Assembly: GCA_022661535.1 (NCBI GenBank) | Contig: JAKULF010000004.1 | Location: 2,356,001-2,420,000 of the forward strand | Direction of reading: 5' to 3' | Source of the DNA: Eutypa lata | Taxonomy: Eukaryota > Ascomycota > Sordariomycetes > Xylariales > Diatrypaceae | Length of the DNA stretch: 64,000 bases | Part shown: piece by piece, positions 33,217 to 45,166 of the stretch | Numbering within the stretch: the first letter of the stretch is position 1 | Layout of the letters: each line of letters begins with the position of its first letter | Position numbers and translations under genes: made by a program | Notes under the pieces: generated by a model | What the model saw: only the letters and a program-made list of their open reading frames with translations | What the model was told of the DNA's origin: nothing | Databases searched by the model: none

Positions 33217-34306
33217 CTATCGAAAATGCACATGCTTAGGAGCGCGGCGCTTTGCAGATGCAAGAGTTTCACTGCTTTTCCCCTCTATACCATCACGTTC
33301 AGCAAATCGAGCTACCTTTCCGTCCTTAGCAGGATGGCTTCGCGCCAAAGCTTCAGGCATTTTCCTACTACCACCATGAGTTGTGTCCCTGTCCTTTTCC
33401 GGCACTCTCTGTTCCCCCCTCTTCACGGTGTCCCTCCACAGCGCTCTGTCAGCAGGACCTGCCAGCTCCCGTTCTCTGTGGATATATGTTGGCCTGGTAC
33501 TATACACTCCTAATCTGTCATACTTATAGTTCGGTATGTTTTCCCGCCCGCGCACCCACTAGTATGCCAGCTTGAGTCAGCTGTAAATACCTTGCCAGCA
33601 CCAAAGGAGTGGATTCATACTTTATCATCGACAATGATGACATTGGCATCTGTGGCAGGCTGTTTCCTCTCCCAGTGTGGTCTGCTGACACTGCTCCTTC
33701 TGCTACTGGTCGGACTCGGGTCCGAGACGTATGGCGGAACGTAGTTCCCACGTTGTGGCTGCTGCGGCGATCTCCTAGAAGAATAATCGCCCTTGCGATC
33801 TTTCTTAACAGCGGAAACGCCTCTCGGCATAGTCGAATGCCGTTCTGCGACATAATCTGGCAGCCGGTCCTTGTGGGCTCGGGGTGCGTACTTGTAGGAC
33901 CAGTGGTCAGGATCTCGCTGAAAGATAAGATTAGCCCATCTATTATCTCCTTTGGAAGATTCTTGCCCACCTCTAAATAATTCTCTACACAACTTCCTTA
34001 ACTTATCGTTGGTTCTCCAGAAATACAGGGGAAAGGGAATTTACTTACACAGCCCTTTCGTCTTTCAAATCCTGTCACCGAGCCATTCCATCCATGGCCT
34101 GGACTCCACCAATAGTCGTCATCGTTGTTACTGCTGCCACATGAACACTTCAGGTAGGGAATGATGATGTCGAACATGCCAGAAATTCCATAGCGCCTAT
34201 TGCATGCACGACACCGTGGCATGGGCCGCTCCTCGTAGGACGTGTAGTACTTGGGCAAACCCCAGAATGTGGTTTTCGATTCCTTCCGATGATATCTGGA
34301 TGACAT
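33217..34306 (-). CDS. Unknown three-exon gene with Cys cluster
   Basis: The model is 34306-34049, 34001-33621 and 33558-33217, 326 residues. Intron 2 (62 bp, CTGAC branch, ACTAG acceptor, phase 0) is strong. Intron 1 has a good donor (GTAAGT after a Cys codon) but its acceptor is uncertain: GATAAG gives 47 bp, an alternative AAG gives 56 bp, both in frame. Exon 1 carries a possible zinc-binding cluster (PRCRACNRRYG, then LKCSCGSSN) with a Trp-rich stretch (YWWSPGHGW). The rest is very hydrophilic, rich in Arg, Lys, Ser and Pro, and ends RRAPKHVHFR. This looks like a nucleic-acid-associated or disordered regulatory protein, but I recognise no family. Three consecutive open frames joining in phase argue it is real. 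Confidence 0.6.
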
Positions 34307-36354
34307 CTGGTGCTTCTATTATAGATCGATTCTCGTAAAGTGCTCACAAGTCACGCAATTATTACTAGGATACACAAGACTGAAGGAACCACGTATGTAG
34401 TTCTGAGAATATTGGTGGTTCAATATGGCTTACACAAAGTTGAACGAAGGGGGTTTAAATAGTTAGACTTTGGATTCGAAGGCCATATTTACTGCCAGAC
34501 AAAAACAAACGGCCTGTTTGCTACCTCGAGATACCGAATAGGCTACGCACAATCTCTCGAGTATAAGAGAACATGTCGCATAAAGCCTCGGCAGGCAAAC
34601 TTCTGCCTTCGGGGAATGTTGCCCCTGAGTCCCAATATTGAAGGCAGCCCAGGCATAAGTTTCAAGCAAACGACCATTCTCGTGATCCATCAGGGTCTGC
34701 TGAGGTCTGCCCGAGATCTACAGGCGAGTCCTGGTGCGGGATCACGTACCTTAAAATGTTGAGTTTTGGATGACGCCGGGAATATCAATACTGGCATGTG
34801 ACGTCTTGTCAAGGCTGACGATGACCTGCCATGATATATGCTGAGGCCATTGCACTTAGGTACCACAAACCCAGTAGCACCAGGACGGGCGAACGGGGCA
34901 CACATGGCACGATGGTGCTGTGTCACGCAAACATAGGTATTTTACCATACCGCCACGATCCAGCAGCGGCCATGGCCAAGCTGCGCCGTAGTTTGACGTA
35001 GGGTACGACGTTACATGATCTTAAAGTAGGGCTGCTCGGGCTTCATGTAGGTTGCCTACGCTAGGAAGAAGAGGCTAATACACTACGAACACAAAGACGA
35101 GGCACATTGTTAGACATTATAGAAATTGTTGTGATACATATCAAGGCTTCTCGGGCGACCAAAGTCTTTCACTAGGTACAAGGATACGAACTGGGTCGGC
35201 AATATCACGAGGCGAGACAGCCTGACTATCTCGGGAGCCCAGCCGTGATACGTACTCGAAGCGAGGTGACGATTACAATAAACTAGGAGAATTTGTACGA
35301 AGCTAGTTTTTGCCAACCTCGTATGTCAAATGATACCATAGGAACTAGTTGATATTGGCAATATTTTGTTGAAGGAGTAGTTTCCCCCCTTTGGAAGAAT
35401 GGATTCAGTTTGCCCCTTTCCTTCGAGGTTCTTACACACGCATATCAACAACAATAGCTAAGGGGGCGCAGCTATTTTCAACAACCTCGCGGTACTCTAG
35501 CTCTAACCATCCAATCCTTCTAACATTATATCATTGCATAGAAACAGGATACATCGTAATTGGGGGAGCGAAGTTTGAAGGCTTGAACCGTGATCCCTTT
35601 GCTAAGAACTTGGCCTTAACCCTAACACTGAACTGCACTGATTATTGCCACATTCAGACGCGTTAACTGTCAATACCTTAAAGATATCCAGTACGAAATG
35701 AAATAAGTCCTTAATTGACGTAGATAATGTGGCATTGTGCTAGATGTATTCCATGAAACGTCATTATTTTTTTGGGGTAGATTCATTACATTGTTTGCCC
35801 CTTTATGAACCATGAGCTAAATCCTCCATCACCTAGCTTCTCCTTTCCGTGTTACTGGGAGCTAGAACGCTACGGCTCGAAACTTCAAGTGGGCATGGAA
35901 TCAAGTAAGCAAGCAAGTTAGGGCCGAAGCTAATTAAATGCGCCCTTCCAGAGTCAAGTACCTAACTAATCAGATCCTCACAACTAGGCGTCAATCCAGC
36001 AAACGACCCTTACCGAAAATACCTTTTTCCCTTCACCAACAAGTAGCGGATAGAAGGACGAACAGATAAAATACGCAAAACACATCGAATCATACGACAC
36101 CACACACAGGCTGTCCTCGTACACAGCAAATTACTTCGAGAACCCTATTCTTTTACCTACATAGCTATGACCACGTACTATTATGAATCTAACAAAACCT
36201 AACCAACAGACACCTGAACTGCGTTTGTGGGCGATTTCCCTTCTCACCAGATATAGCTAAGCGAAGCCAAGCCAAAGCCAAGTTATCGTTGTCCATAATA
36301 ATCATGTATCTTTATTTCGATGAATGCCATACCCGTACACCAACCACCTCGTCC

Positions 36355-36392
36355 GTCTCGTCTCGTCTCGCCTCGCCTTGCCTCGCCGCCCG
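36355..36392. repeat. Imperfect CTCGT/CTCGC pentanucleotide repeat
   Basis: About seven pentamer units drift from TCTCG to CCTCG and then to a CCGCC end. It lies in the 3' flank of the myosin gene. Confidence 0.85.
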
Positions 36393-36456
36393 CCGCATAC
36401 ATATACCTGCGTACGTACTATTACAGAGACACATAAAACGCCCCAACTAATCCTAT

Positions 36457-36520
36457 CATCAATCAATCAACCAACCAATCATGCATGCAGCCAGCCAACC
36501 GACCGATCACCAACCAACAT
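36457..36520. repeat. Imperfect tetranucleotide repeat tract
   Basis: AATC, then AACC, then GCAT/GCAG and GACC tetramers run for about 60 bp in the 3' flank of the myosin gene. Confidence 0.75.
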
Positions 36521-36609
36521 TACTTTCCTCTTTTCCCCCTTCCCCTTCCCCTTGCCCCTATGCCCCTATACCCGTTCTCCCCCCTCATTACCCCCTTCAT
36601 TACCCCCTT

Positions 36610-39600
36610 TCACAAAAACCCCTTCGTCAAACTCGGCTGCCGATTCAAGCTACTCTTGCGTTTCGGGACCTCAGCTCCCACCCCATTAAGACTAGCGACA
36701 TCATCGGCAGCCTCGCTCATACTCATGCTGATACTACCATGTCTCAGATTGCTCAACCTCCTCGCCCCATCTCCTCCCCCACCACCACCAGACATGCTCA
36801 TCCTGACGCTCCCACCCGCGACGCTCCCGCTGCCCTTCTCCATACGAAGGTTTTTCCAGCCCTCGAGCTCGCGTTCGAGGCGCTTCGCCTTCTCCTTCTC
36901 CTCGCGGAGCTCACGCTCCGCCCGCCGCGCCGACAGCTGGTGGTCGCTCTCGGACGCCTGGAGCTCGTCGATGGCGCCCAGGAGCTTCTCGACCCGGTCG
37001 CGGAGCCGCGCCGAGTCCTCCGTCAGCTGCGCCGCTTGCTTGTCCTTGCGGTCGATCTGCGCTTGGAGGTCCTTGACGGTGCGGTCGACGTTGCGCACGG
37101 ACCGTGCGGACTTGGTGCGCTCTGTCTCTTGAGTTTCGAGTTGTGATTCAAGCTGTGGTGTGGTATGGATGTTAGTGATATTTCCTTGTTATTGTTCGCC
37201 GTTGGGGGGGAGGGGGGTGGATGTGAGTCTATGGGAGAGGGAGGAAAGGGGCTTGATGAGGGATGATGCCATTGCGGAACATAGTGGCGGGGTGTTAAGG
37301 GGAATAACGTTTGGGGATGTACTAACCTCTTGGATGCGCTTGTGCAAGAACTTGATGTCCTGGCTTCCGCTCGAGTAGCCCTTTGTCTCTAGGTCCACAA
37401 GCCTGACTTGTACTTCGCTGAGACTCTTCTCCAGAGCCGCCTTTTGCTTAGATAGGTCCGCACCAAGCTCTCGCTCGGCGACAAGCTCTTTCTGCATTTC
37501 GTTGGAGAGGGCGTCGGCCCGGCGCATCTTCTCGATCGCAGCGGTCGCAATGTCCTCCTTCTGGGCAAGGCTGGATCGGAGCTCTAGGATCTCCTTGTCG
37601 GTATTGGCAGCATTGCGCAATGCTGGACTTTCGCTCTTCGCGAGATCTTCAAGCCCGGCCTTTGCTTCTTGGAGTCGCGCCTCGAGGCTGCGCTTTTCTC
37701 TGATGGCAGAGTCACGCTCGGCAGTGATATCGTCCACCCCGGTGCGCAATGTGCGCACTTGCGAAAGGAGAGACACAACTTTACTCTGAGCCTCGTTATG
37801 GGCTGCATTTGCCTCGTCACGAGAAGCGACGACGTCTGCGAGGGTGCTCTCCAAACGGGCTTTCTCCTTTGACCACGTAGAGCTGTTGAGAACCTCATCG
37901 TCCCACTTGGAGCGAAGGTCGTCCAATTCCTCACGCAATCGAGTAATCTCGGTTTGCTTGTAGAGCCTCTCCTCCCGTGCTAGGTCAAGCTCTTTGGTGA
38001 GAGTAGCAAACTCGGCTTGGTACTTCTTGCGCGTTTGTTCCATGCTTGATTCCTTGTCCTCGAGGTCAATAGCCCTCTGGTTTCTGTAGTCCTCGAGCTC
38101 GTGCTGTAGACGCTTCTTAGATTGTAGAGCAGCTTCTAAGTCCGTGGAAACATCTTCGAGCTTCTCCTCGATACGCTGGTTCTGGCGTTGCAGATCTTCT
38201 AGACTTCCATCCGCCTTAGCCCGCTGGGATACAATCTCAGCATATGCCTCCTCTGCTTCTCTAGCCTGAGACTTAGCGAATTGCTCTGCACGAGTAGCCT
38301 TGAGGACAGCAATCTCGGCTTGCTCAAGCTTGCTGAAGTATTCATCTGCCCGTGACTTGTACATCTCAAGACTAGATGTAACATCCGCAAGCTTGGATGT
38401 TTCGGCATCAAGTTGAATTTGGAGGTCGGCAAACTCTTGGAGCAATTGACTGCGACTAGTAGCCTCCTGTTCTCTGGCTAGAGTCATCTCTTGAAGGTCC
38501 GAGTTGGAATCCCGCAGCTCGACTTCTAATCTTGCGCGCTCGTGTCTCATCTTCTCGAAATGTTCTTTAACATCGGTTAGCTCGGCAACAGCATCGTTGT
38601 GATCACGCCACAATGTTCGTCGAGAGTCCTCTTGACTATTGAATAAGTCAAGGATCTCCTCGTGAGATTTAGCTTGGATGTCTCGTAGCGATAGCTCTCC
38701 ACTCCTGAGGGATTTCTCTAAGAGAGACACTTTCTTTGCAGAGTCGTCAAGCTGATCATGCAATCGACTGTTAGCCTTTTCAAGCTTCTGCATCCGTCGC
38801 ATTGATGGACTTTCATCGGGACCAACTTCGCGGACAGGAGTGGAACGTTCGATTTGATTCTGAAGATGCTTATTCTGCATTTGCGCTATCTGAAGTTGAT
38901 TTTGTAGCTCCTCAACTTCGGTCTTAAGGTCCTGCCGATTGTTGAAGCTGAGAAGGTCGGCTGTTCGGTCTGATCTACCGGAGTCGGGCACAAAATCGTT
39001 TTCAGGGGCATGTCGCCGAGTAGGAGTAGAAACATTCGAGTAACGTCTTCCATTGAGCTTAGACCGTTTCTGAGTAGGAGATCCATTGAAGGGAGCCTCA
39101 TTAGGGTGAATCTCTTCCAATTTCGGTCGCACTGGAGAGTCTCCTCTAGATGCACGCAACTCGGCTACTTGTGCTTCGGCATTCGTTCTTGCCGCAGTTT
39201 GTATTCGTAGATTTTGTTGCAACTCTTCAATCTTCCGAATCATCTCGAAGTTCTTGCCCATAATCTTATCATGGGCCCCGTCAGTCTGATTCGGGATGTT
39301 GACCTCTGGATCGACAGCCTTCAAGACACGTAGCAGCTGAGCACGAAGTTCTTCCAGTTCTTTGTTGCGGGAGTCGACAGTTGTTTGCATCGCCCTTACA
39401 GTCGACTGAGCCTGCTGTCGGAGTTGCTGCTCAGACTCAATGGTACGGTTGGCTTCAGCAAGCTGAACTGTGAAGTTTGAAGAGGCTTTCTCAGCGTTTC
39501 GACTAGCCTTGACCTCACGTGCGATCTCATGGTTAAGATCCTCAAGATTTAGCAGTAACTTCTCAACCCTCTTCTCTAACCCGGCGACTGAGAGTTGCGA

Positions 39601-42600
39601 ATCACCGAGTTGTTTGTTAATTCGGACATTTTCCTGCTCGATCCTAGCCTTCTCACGCTGCAGACTCACGATCTGCCCTCTTGAGGCTTCGCTGGCCCTC
39701 GAACTGGAACGCGCGATTTCGAGACCTTTGTGCTGTAGTTTGTTCAGCAAAGCCCGGTTGTCGTTTTCAGATGCGGTTAAGCGACCCTTGACAGTGACCA
39801 GCTCTCTCTCTAACCGCTCTTTGGCTTGATCGTTCTTAAGTCCATACTCCCCGGACTCAATCATGAACTTGTTGAGGTCTTCGATTTGATGATTGAGCTT
39901 CTCGCACTCGCCCTCAAACCACGTCAGTCGATCGAGGGTTGCATCAAGCTCCTTTTGCAGACTGGCCTCTCGCTCACGTGCAGCAAGAGTTGCCGCACGC
40001 TCCCCAGCCTCCTCTGCATTGATGCGAGCTTCTTCAGCCTGGGTCTTAGCGAGTCGTAATCTATGGATCTCCTCACGAGCCTCGTCCCTTTCCTGTTCGG
40101 CTGTGGTGCGTGCTTCCATAGTTCGTCGCATCTTGTCTTGCTGTAAATAAAGCTCTTTCTCGACTGTAATCTTCAGTTCCTTAAGCTGGTCATGTTCCTC
40201 CTTTAGAGATTGGAACTTGTGTTCAGCGAGGAGAGCGACATCGTCTCGGGACTGGCGTTCCCGACTCAGATCCATCTGTACCTTATATAGTTGATCTTTG
40301 AGGTCGGTGATCTGGGATTCAAGGACCTCACGGTTCTGGTTTGCTTGGGCATCCTCGGAAAGGCGAGCTTGCAACAGCTGTTTAGCATCTTCGGCTTCAC
40401 GCTGAAGTTGAGATTGTTGGGATTTCATGGCCGTCATCTCAGCTTGGACTTCGCGCAGACGCTCGGCCGTCTTTTCTTTCTCCGTAGTGAGCATTTTCTT
40501 TTGATCTTCCAAGCTTCTCTGCTCTGTTTGGAATTTCTTATTATCACTGCGTAGGATCGAAAGTTCGCTCTCCTTTTTCCTTACAAGGTCTTCGTAGTCA
40601 GTCGAAGTCTTGGACAACTCCGTTAGTTGCTGCTGAATGTTCCGATTCTCCCGCGTAAGGTTTTGTTCACGAGATTTGATGGCCTGGAGTTCCTTCTGGT
40701 TTGCTGCAAGCATGACATGAGCATCTTGGTCGTTCTTCACTAGTTTGCTCTCGAGGTCTCGCACTTTGCGGTCCTTTAAAGACAATTGGCTCTGAAGCAT
40801 CTTGATTTCGCTCTCAAGGGCCGCTTCCTGCTCGCTTCTGTCTGCTTGTTTCTGCATTATGTGTTTGACTTCAGTCTCCAGCTCTGATACACGAACGTCA
40901 AGCGTTGACTTTTCTTCTTCAAGTCTAGCTATGAGGGCCGCGGCTTGCTCGAGTTGAGATCGGTACTTTTCAACTTCGTGTTCGGCACGCTTCTTGGCTT
41001 CTAGAAGATCATCGAGTTGGTCTTCAAGTTTCTCTTGATCATCCATTGCACCTTTAAGCTCCTCCTCGAGTTCTACTTCCCGTTGTTGAAGACGCTTGAA
41101 GATTTCTTCCTTATCAAGCGCTAATGCCCGCTCACTTTCCAGGACCTGTTGAGTCCGCATCAACTCGTTATGGCAGTTACGTCTCTCTTCCTCCAGACGA
41201 TGGCGGTTTTCAGCGTCTGACCGCATTTTATCGTTCAGCTCCTTGATCTTCTCGTCTCGCCGCTTGACCTCAATTGCTGTACGCGTAGTCCCCAATAGTG
41301 GCTTCATCTTAATAAAAAGCTGCCACCACGGGTTCTCGCAAAGGTCAAGGTAGACTTGGAAGTTCCGCTGGATGACATGGGTTGCCTCGGTTCGATATAG
41401 CTTTTTGAAGGCATTTCGACGTTGGATATAGCCCCGTGCTAGCGACTGAAACCGTGACATTATCTCGGTAATAAGTGCATCGCGTTGCTCTTCCAATTCG
41501 GCAAGCACACCAGCTCGGAAGAAAACCTTCGTAAGGCCAACTCGGAACAGTGATTTGTCGAGAGCAAGTTTAGCAAGCATTATAGAAGCAGCAGCCTGCC
41601 CTTCCAAATACCCTCTGGGCATGTCGTTACAGAGGACCTCGTATCTTTGGCGGAACTCGGCGAATGAGAGTCTGTTGGGAAAGCCGGTTCTTGCTATCCT
41701 AATGCCCTCGAGAACACCGTTGCATCTCAGTTGATCTAGGACAAGGAGCCCATTGAACTGTTTTGGCCGCTTCTTATGATTTGGCAGGATACACCGAACG
41801 AAGTGCGGGTGCGTGGAGTGGAGCTGGGTCATCAAGCTGGAAAGCTGCTCCTTGTGCCTTTGGGCCACAGTACGGAATAGACCCTTCTTGACTCGGCTAC
41901 GGAATGCACCAGTCTCATCGTCGGCTTCGGCGCAGTCAGAAAACATGTTAGAGATATGGGGGTCGCTCGATGCCGCTAAAAGACGAGTGACGTTGTCATT
42001 CATCGGATCCTTGTTCTTTTCCAACCAGCCTTCTGTAGAGTACTCTACTTCAGCAGCATAATGAGTAAGGATGAATCCCTGCCGTGGGCCTGGTCGTGAG
42101 GGGCGGTACTTGGGAGACTTCTTGTCCCATAAAGAATTGAGCTTTTCTGTGAAGGTTTTGTCCGTGGCCTTTGGCATAACGCAGTCCTCATCTAGACACG
42201 AGAAGATACCAATCGGGTTGGATAGTTCGATCAAGTCAATGGTAGGCTGAAGGTCACGGCCGAAGTCGATGAATTTCCATTCAATCTGTTCACGAGCATA
42301 CTCCTCCTGTTCTAGAACAAACATATGATGATTGAAGAATTGTTGGAGCTTTTCGTTCGTATAGTTGATGCAAAGTTGTTCGAAGCTGTTCTCCTCGAAA
42401 ATCTCGAATCCAGCAATATCAAGAACTCCAATGAAATGAGAGTCGTCTATGCCAACTCCGGTACGATCGAGTTGCCGATTGATTCTAGTAACCAAGTCTC
42501 CAAAACCACGTTCATAGATACCTTTAGCAAGAGCATCAATGCTTAACCGAACTTGCTCAGGTGTTTGAACCTTCTCGACCCATTCACGGCCGGCCTTGAC

Positions 42601-44140
42601 CTTCGGATGTAACAGTCCTTGGAGAAAAGGCTCCAAGGGGATTCCGAGAAGCCTGCAAACTCTTGCTGCAACATCTTTAGCATCGGGCGCTAATCTCGCC
42701 TGATCTGCCATACGGCTTTCCTTCACTACCGTTAGGTTACCAAGGTGGAGAACCGCAGCGACAGTGCGTAAAATGCAATCTTGATCATCTTCAGAAAAGC
42801 CCATGACGTCGAAAGCTTCTAACAAGGAATCCCACTCGTCGCGATCGGAGACACCGGCAATCGAGTCATGGCCATCGCGAGTATATGCAAAGTCGTCGAT
42901 TCCGAACCCCTCCAGTAAAAACTCCTGCCTCTTGCGCCTGTTCGCCCCCTTTAGGAGTTGATAGAAAATGTGGTAATTGCGTTCCTGGGAATTGATGCGA
43001 ACCACACGAGACTTTTCCAAAAGGTACCAGTCAATAAAGGCACCAGAAATAGCACCAGATCGAGAGAACTCGATTCGTATAAATTTTCCAAATCGAGAGG
43101 AATTGTTATTCCGCACAGTTTGGGCATTACCGAATGCTTCCAAGATGGGATTGGCACGTAGAATCTGCTGCGAAAGGGTGGAATGTTGCTGCCCCCTATT
43201 CTTGATAGGTGACTCTGAATGAGCCACAGCTGCGAGGTATTGTATGACTTTTTTGGTATTCTCCGTCTTTCCAGCACCCGATTCACCAGTCACCAGGATG
43301 CTCTGATTCTCGCCCTCGTCTACAAGGTTGCGAAACGTTTCGTCAGCCATGGCGAAAATGTGTGGCTTCATATCCTCCCTGTTTCTGCCCTTGTACATGT
43401 TGACGTACTCGTTGGTATATATGGGGAGGGGGCAATAGGGGTTTACGGTGACCAAGAATAGGCCGGAATATGTATATATTAGATCGGATTGGTATCTCAT
43501 GTGCAGATTATGGACGACGGAGGCTTCGTTTAGGTGGGTTAGCTCGGCCATATCGTTCGCCTTGTCGAACTTGGCAGGGTTGACTTTATCGACACTTTCT
43601 TGGTCGACCCCCCGTTGCTAAACATAATACTATGTAAGTGAATGTATTCACATATTCTTGACTTCGACTTACACTGCCATCGTCGCACTGGACTAAGATG
43701 TGGCCTCCCTCTAGCTCCTCGACAACCCATCCCTTCACAAAGGCTAGTTTCGGATCTCGTAGCCATACATATCGCTTGCCGGAAAAATCGTTCTCTCCTT
43801 CGATGCCTCTAACCACATCTATGCTTTTCCTCAAGTCCTCCGTTTTAATAAAAGATGGTGCGAATGTCGTCGAATTCGGCGTCGCTACTCTCGAGGTTTC
43901 ACGGTGATGCCGAGGCCCATTGCTGTTGGTGGAAGCAAGTATGGTAGTCATTGATGCGTTGGACTGTGTCCTACCATGTGAAGGGGGTGTCGCCATGTTG
44001 GGAATAGGCGATTGTGAAGGGAAGATAGCTGATTTGGGTCTCCCAGTTCCTGTAGGACCCGGACCCGAGGATGGTGATGATGAGCCCATTCTAGTAAAGG
44101 GATTGCGTCGTTGCGACATGGTGGGCGCATTCGACGTCAT
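36610..44140 (-). CDS. myo2: Class II (conventional) myosin heavy chain
   Basis: Three exons: 44140-43673, 43617-37327 and 37152-36610, with phase-0 introns of 55 and 174 bp, total 2433 residues, close to the length of Aspergillus MyoB. An N-terminal Ser/Pro-rich extension precedes an SH3-like subdomain (VWLRDPKLAFVKGWVVEE). The motor has the P-loop GESGAGKT (about 267-274), switch I NNNSSRFGKF and switch II DIAGFEIFE. After the converter come IQ-like segments (LARGYIQRRNAFKK) and the invariant Pro near NPWWQLF. About 1600 residues of coiled coil follow with a non-helical break near SPTQKRSKLNGRRYS, which could be a phosphorylated hinge. This motor drives contractile-ring constriction at septa. 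The last exon encodes the tail end (SLNRQPSLTKGFL). The gene diverges from the Red1-like gene across about 1 kb. The gene symbol follows fission-yeast usage. Confidence 0.96.
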
Positions 44141-45166
44141 TTTCCGAGACTAATCCCTAGAGTTTCGAGTGTCGAGATCTTCTTTCACGCAACTTCGGCA
44201 CATGGGTAGGTTAGGTAGGGGTTTCAAGGTTCTTGGAAAGAGCATAGAACTATCGTCAACAGTAGGTGAGAATATAAACCACTGCTGAGAAGTGATATCA
44301 AAAAGTGAGATAAGAACAAAAATGATTAGAAGCAATTCATGTAATTCGTAGTTCCCATGACAGTAGAGGCACAGCCTTCATCAAGAAGAAGTATGGTTCG
44401 TGCCTCCAAGTAGGAGATATTGTGGTATATTCAAAATCACTAAATTGAGATTTCATCATTTGTTTACTGCAATTGAAGCCTCTCAGCAACGGCGGTAAAG
44501 TAAACAAAAAAGATCGGTCTAACTCGAAAAGACCGGGGCCCGATAAGGTTAGCGCTGCACGGACCAGTCTTTCTTAAAACTTCAAAGCGGGCTGGCGGGA
44601 CTTTAGCCAGCTAGCCCTTCGAGGTTGGGTCGGCAGGTCGGGTGGCAGCGGTGGCGTCAACTTGGCCTGTGCATTGGAATGCTCTTCCAACAGGTATTCT
44701 TACCTAACCAAACATATAACACGACACTAAACTGAATCCATGTTCGTGATCTTCAAAATTCTGTAACTGCCATTGTGCGAGGGAACAAGTCCATCTAAAA
44801 CACAACGCGCAAACATCGCGTCATTAGACATCAGATTCGTCTCAACACTTCGAGTCTAAGTCTTTTTCTCTTTCATCTTTACGAGAGTTTAAAATACTTG
44901 TGAGAGACAAAATATGTTCAAGTCGTTGTTGTTGTCCCTTAAATGAACTTCTGAATTCGTTTAATATTTAAGCTTTGAGTCGTGATCGTTATAAACGCGT
45001 TGAAGTTTCTATACACTCTTTTCATATCCTATCCGGGTCTCTTGCTAAGCACACCTAATTAATCAAAGGCCCGTCGCTATGTTAGTTTGGTCTACCAGCT
45101 CTTCTGAATCATCGTATCAAGCTTCTCTATACGCTATGTGACACTCCTAAAAATTCATCTTCCAAT
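44141..45166. other. Divergent promoter region, myosin / Red1-like
   Basis: A 1.03-kb spacer between two divergent genes. It includes a G+C-rich patch near 44530-44660 (AGCCAGCTAGCCC and similar) in otherwise AT-rich DNA. No ORF is credible. Both promoters must lie here. Confidence 0.6.

Larger units (their letters stand above)
34307..36609. other. Intergenic region downstream of myosin gene
   Basis: A 2.3-kb region with short ORFs on both strands. Two adjacent minus-strand ORFs (34926-34690 and 34690-34463) could belong to one small gene but show no domain, so they are not called. The right-hand 350 bp carries simple repeats and pyrimidine-rich DNA that probably forms the myosin 3'UTR. Confidence 0.5.

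Noticed and set aside
36481..37146. Two overlapping plus-strand ORFs of about 220 codons
   Set aside because: Antisense to the last myosin exon plus flanking simple repeats; myosin splicing and coiled coil explain the region.
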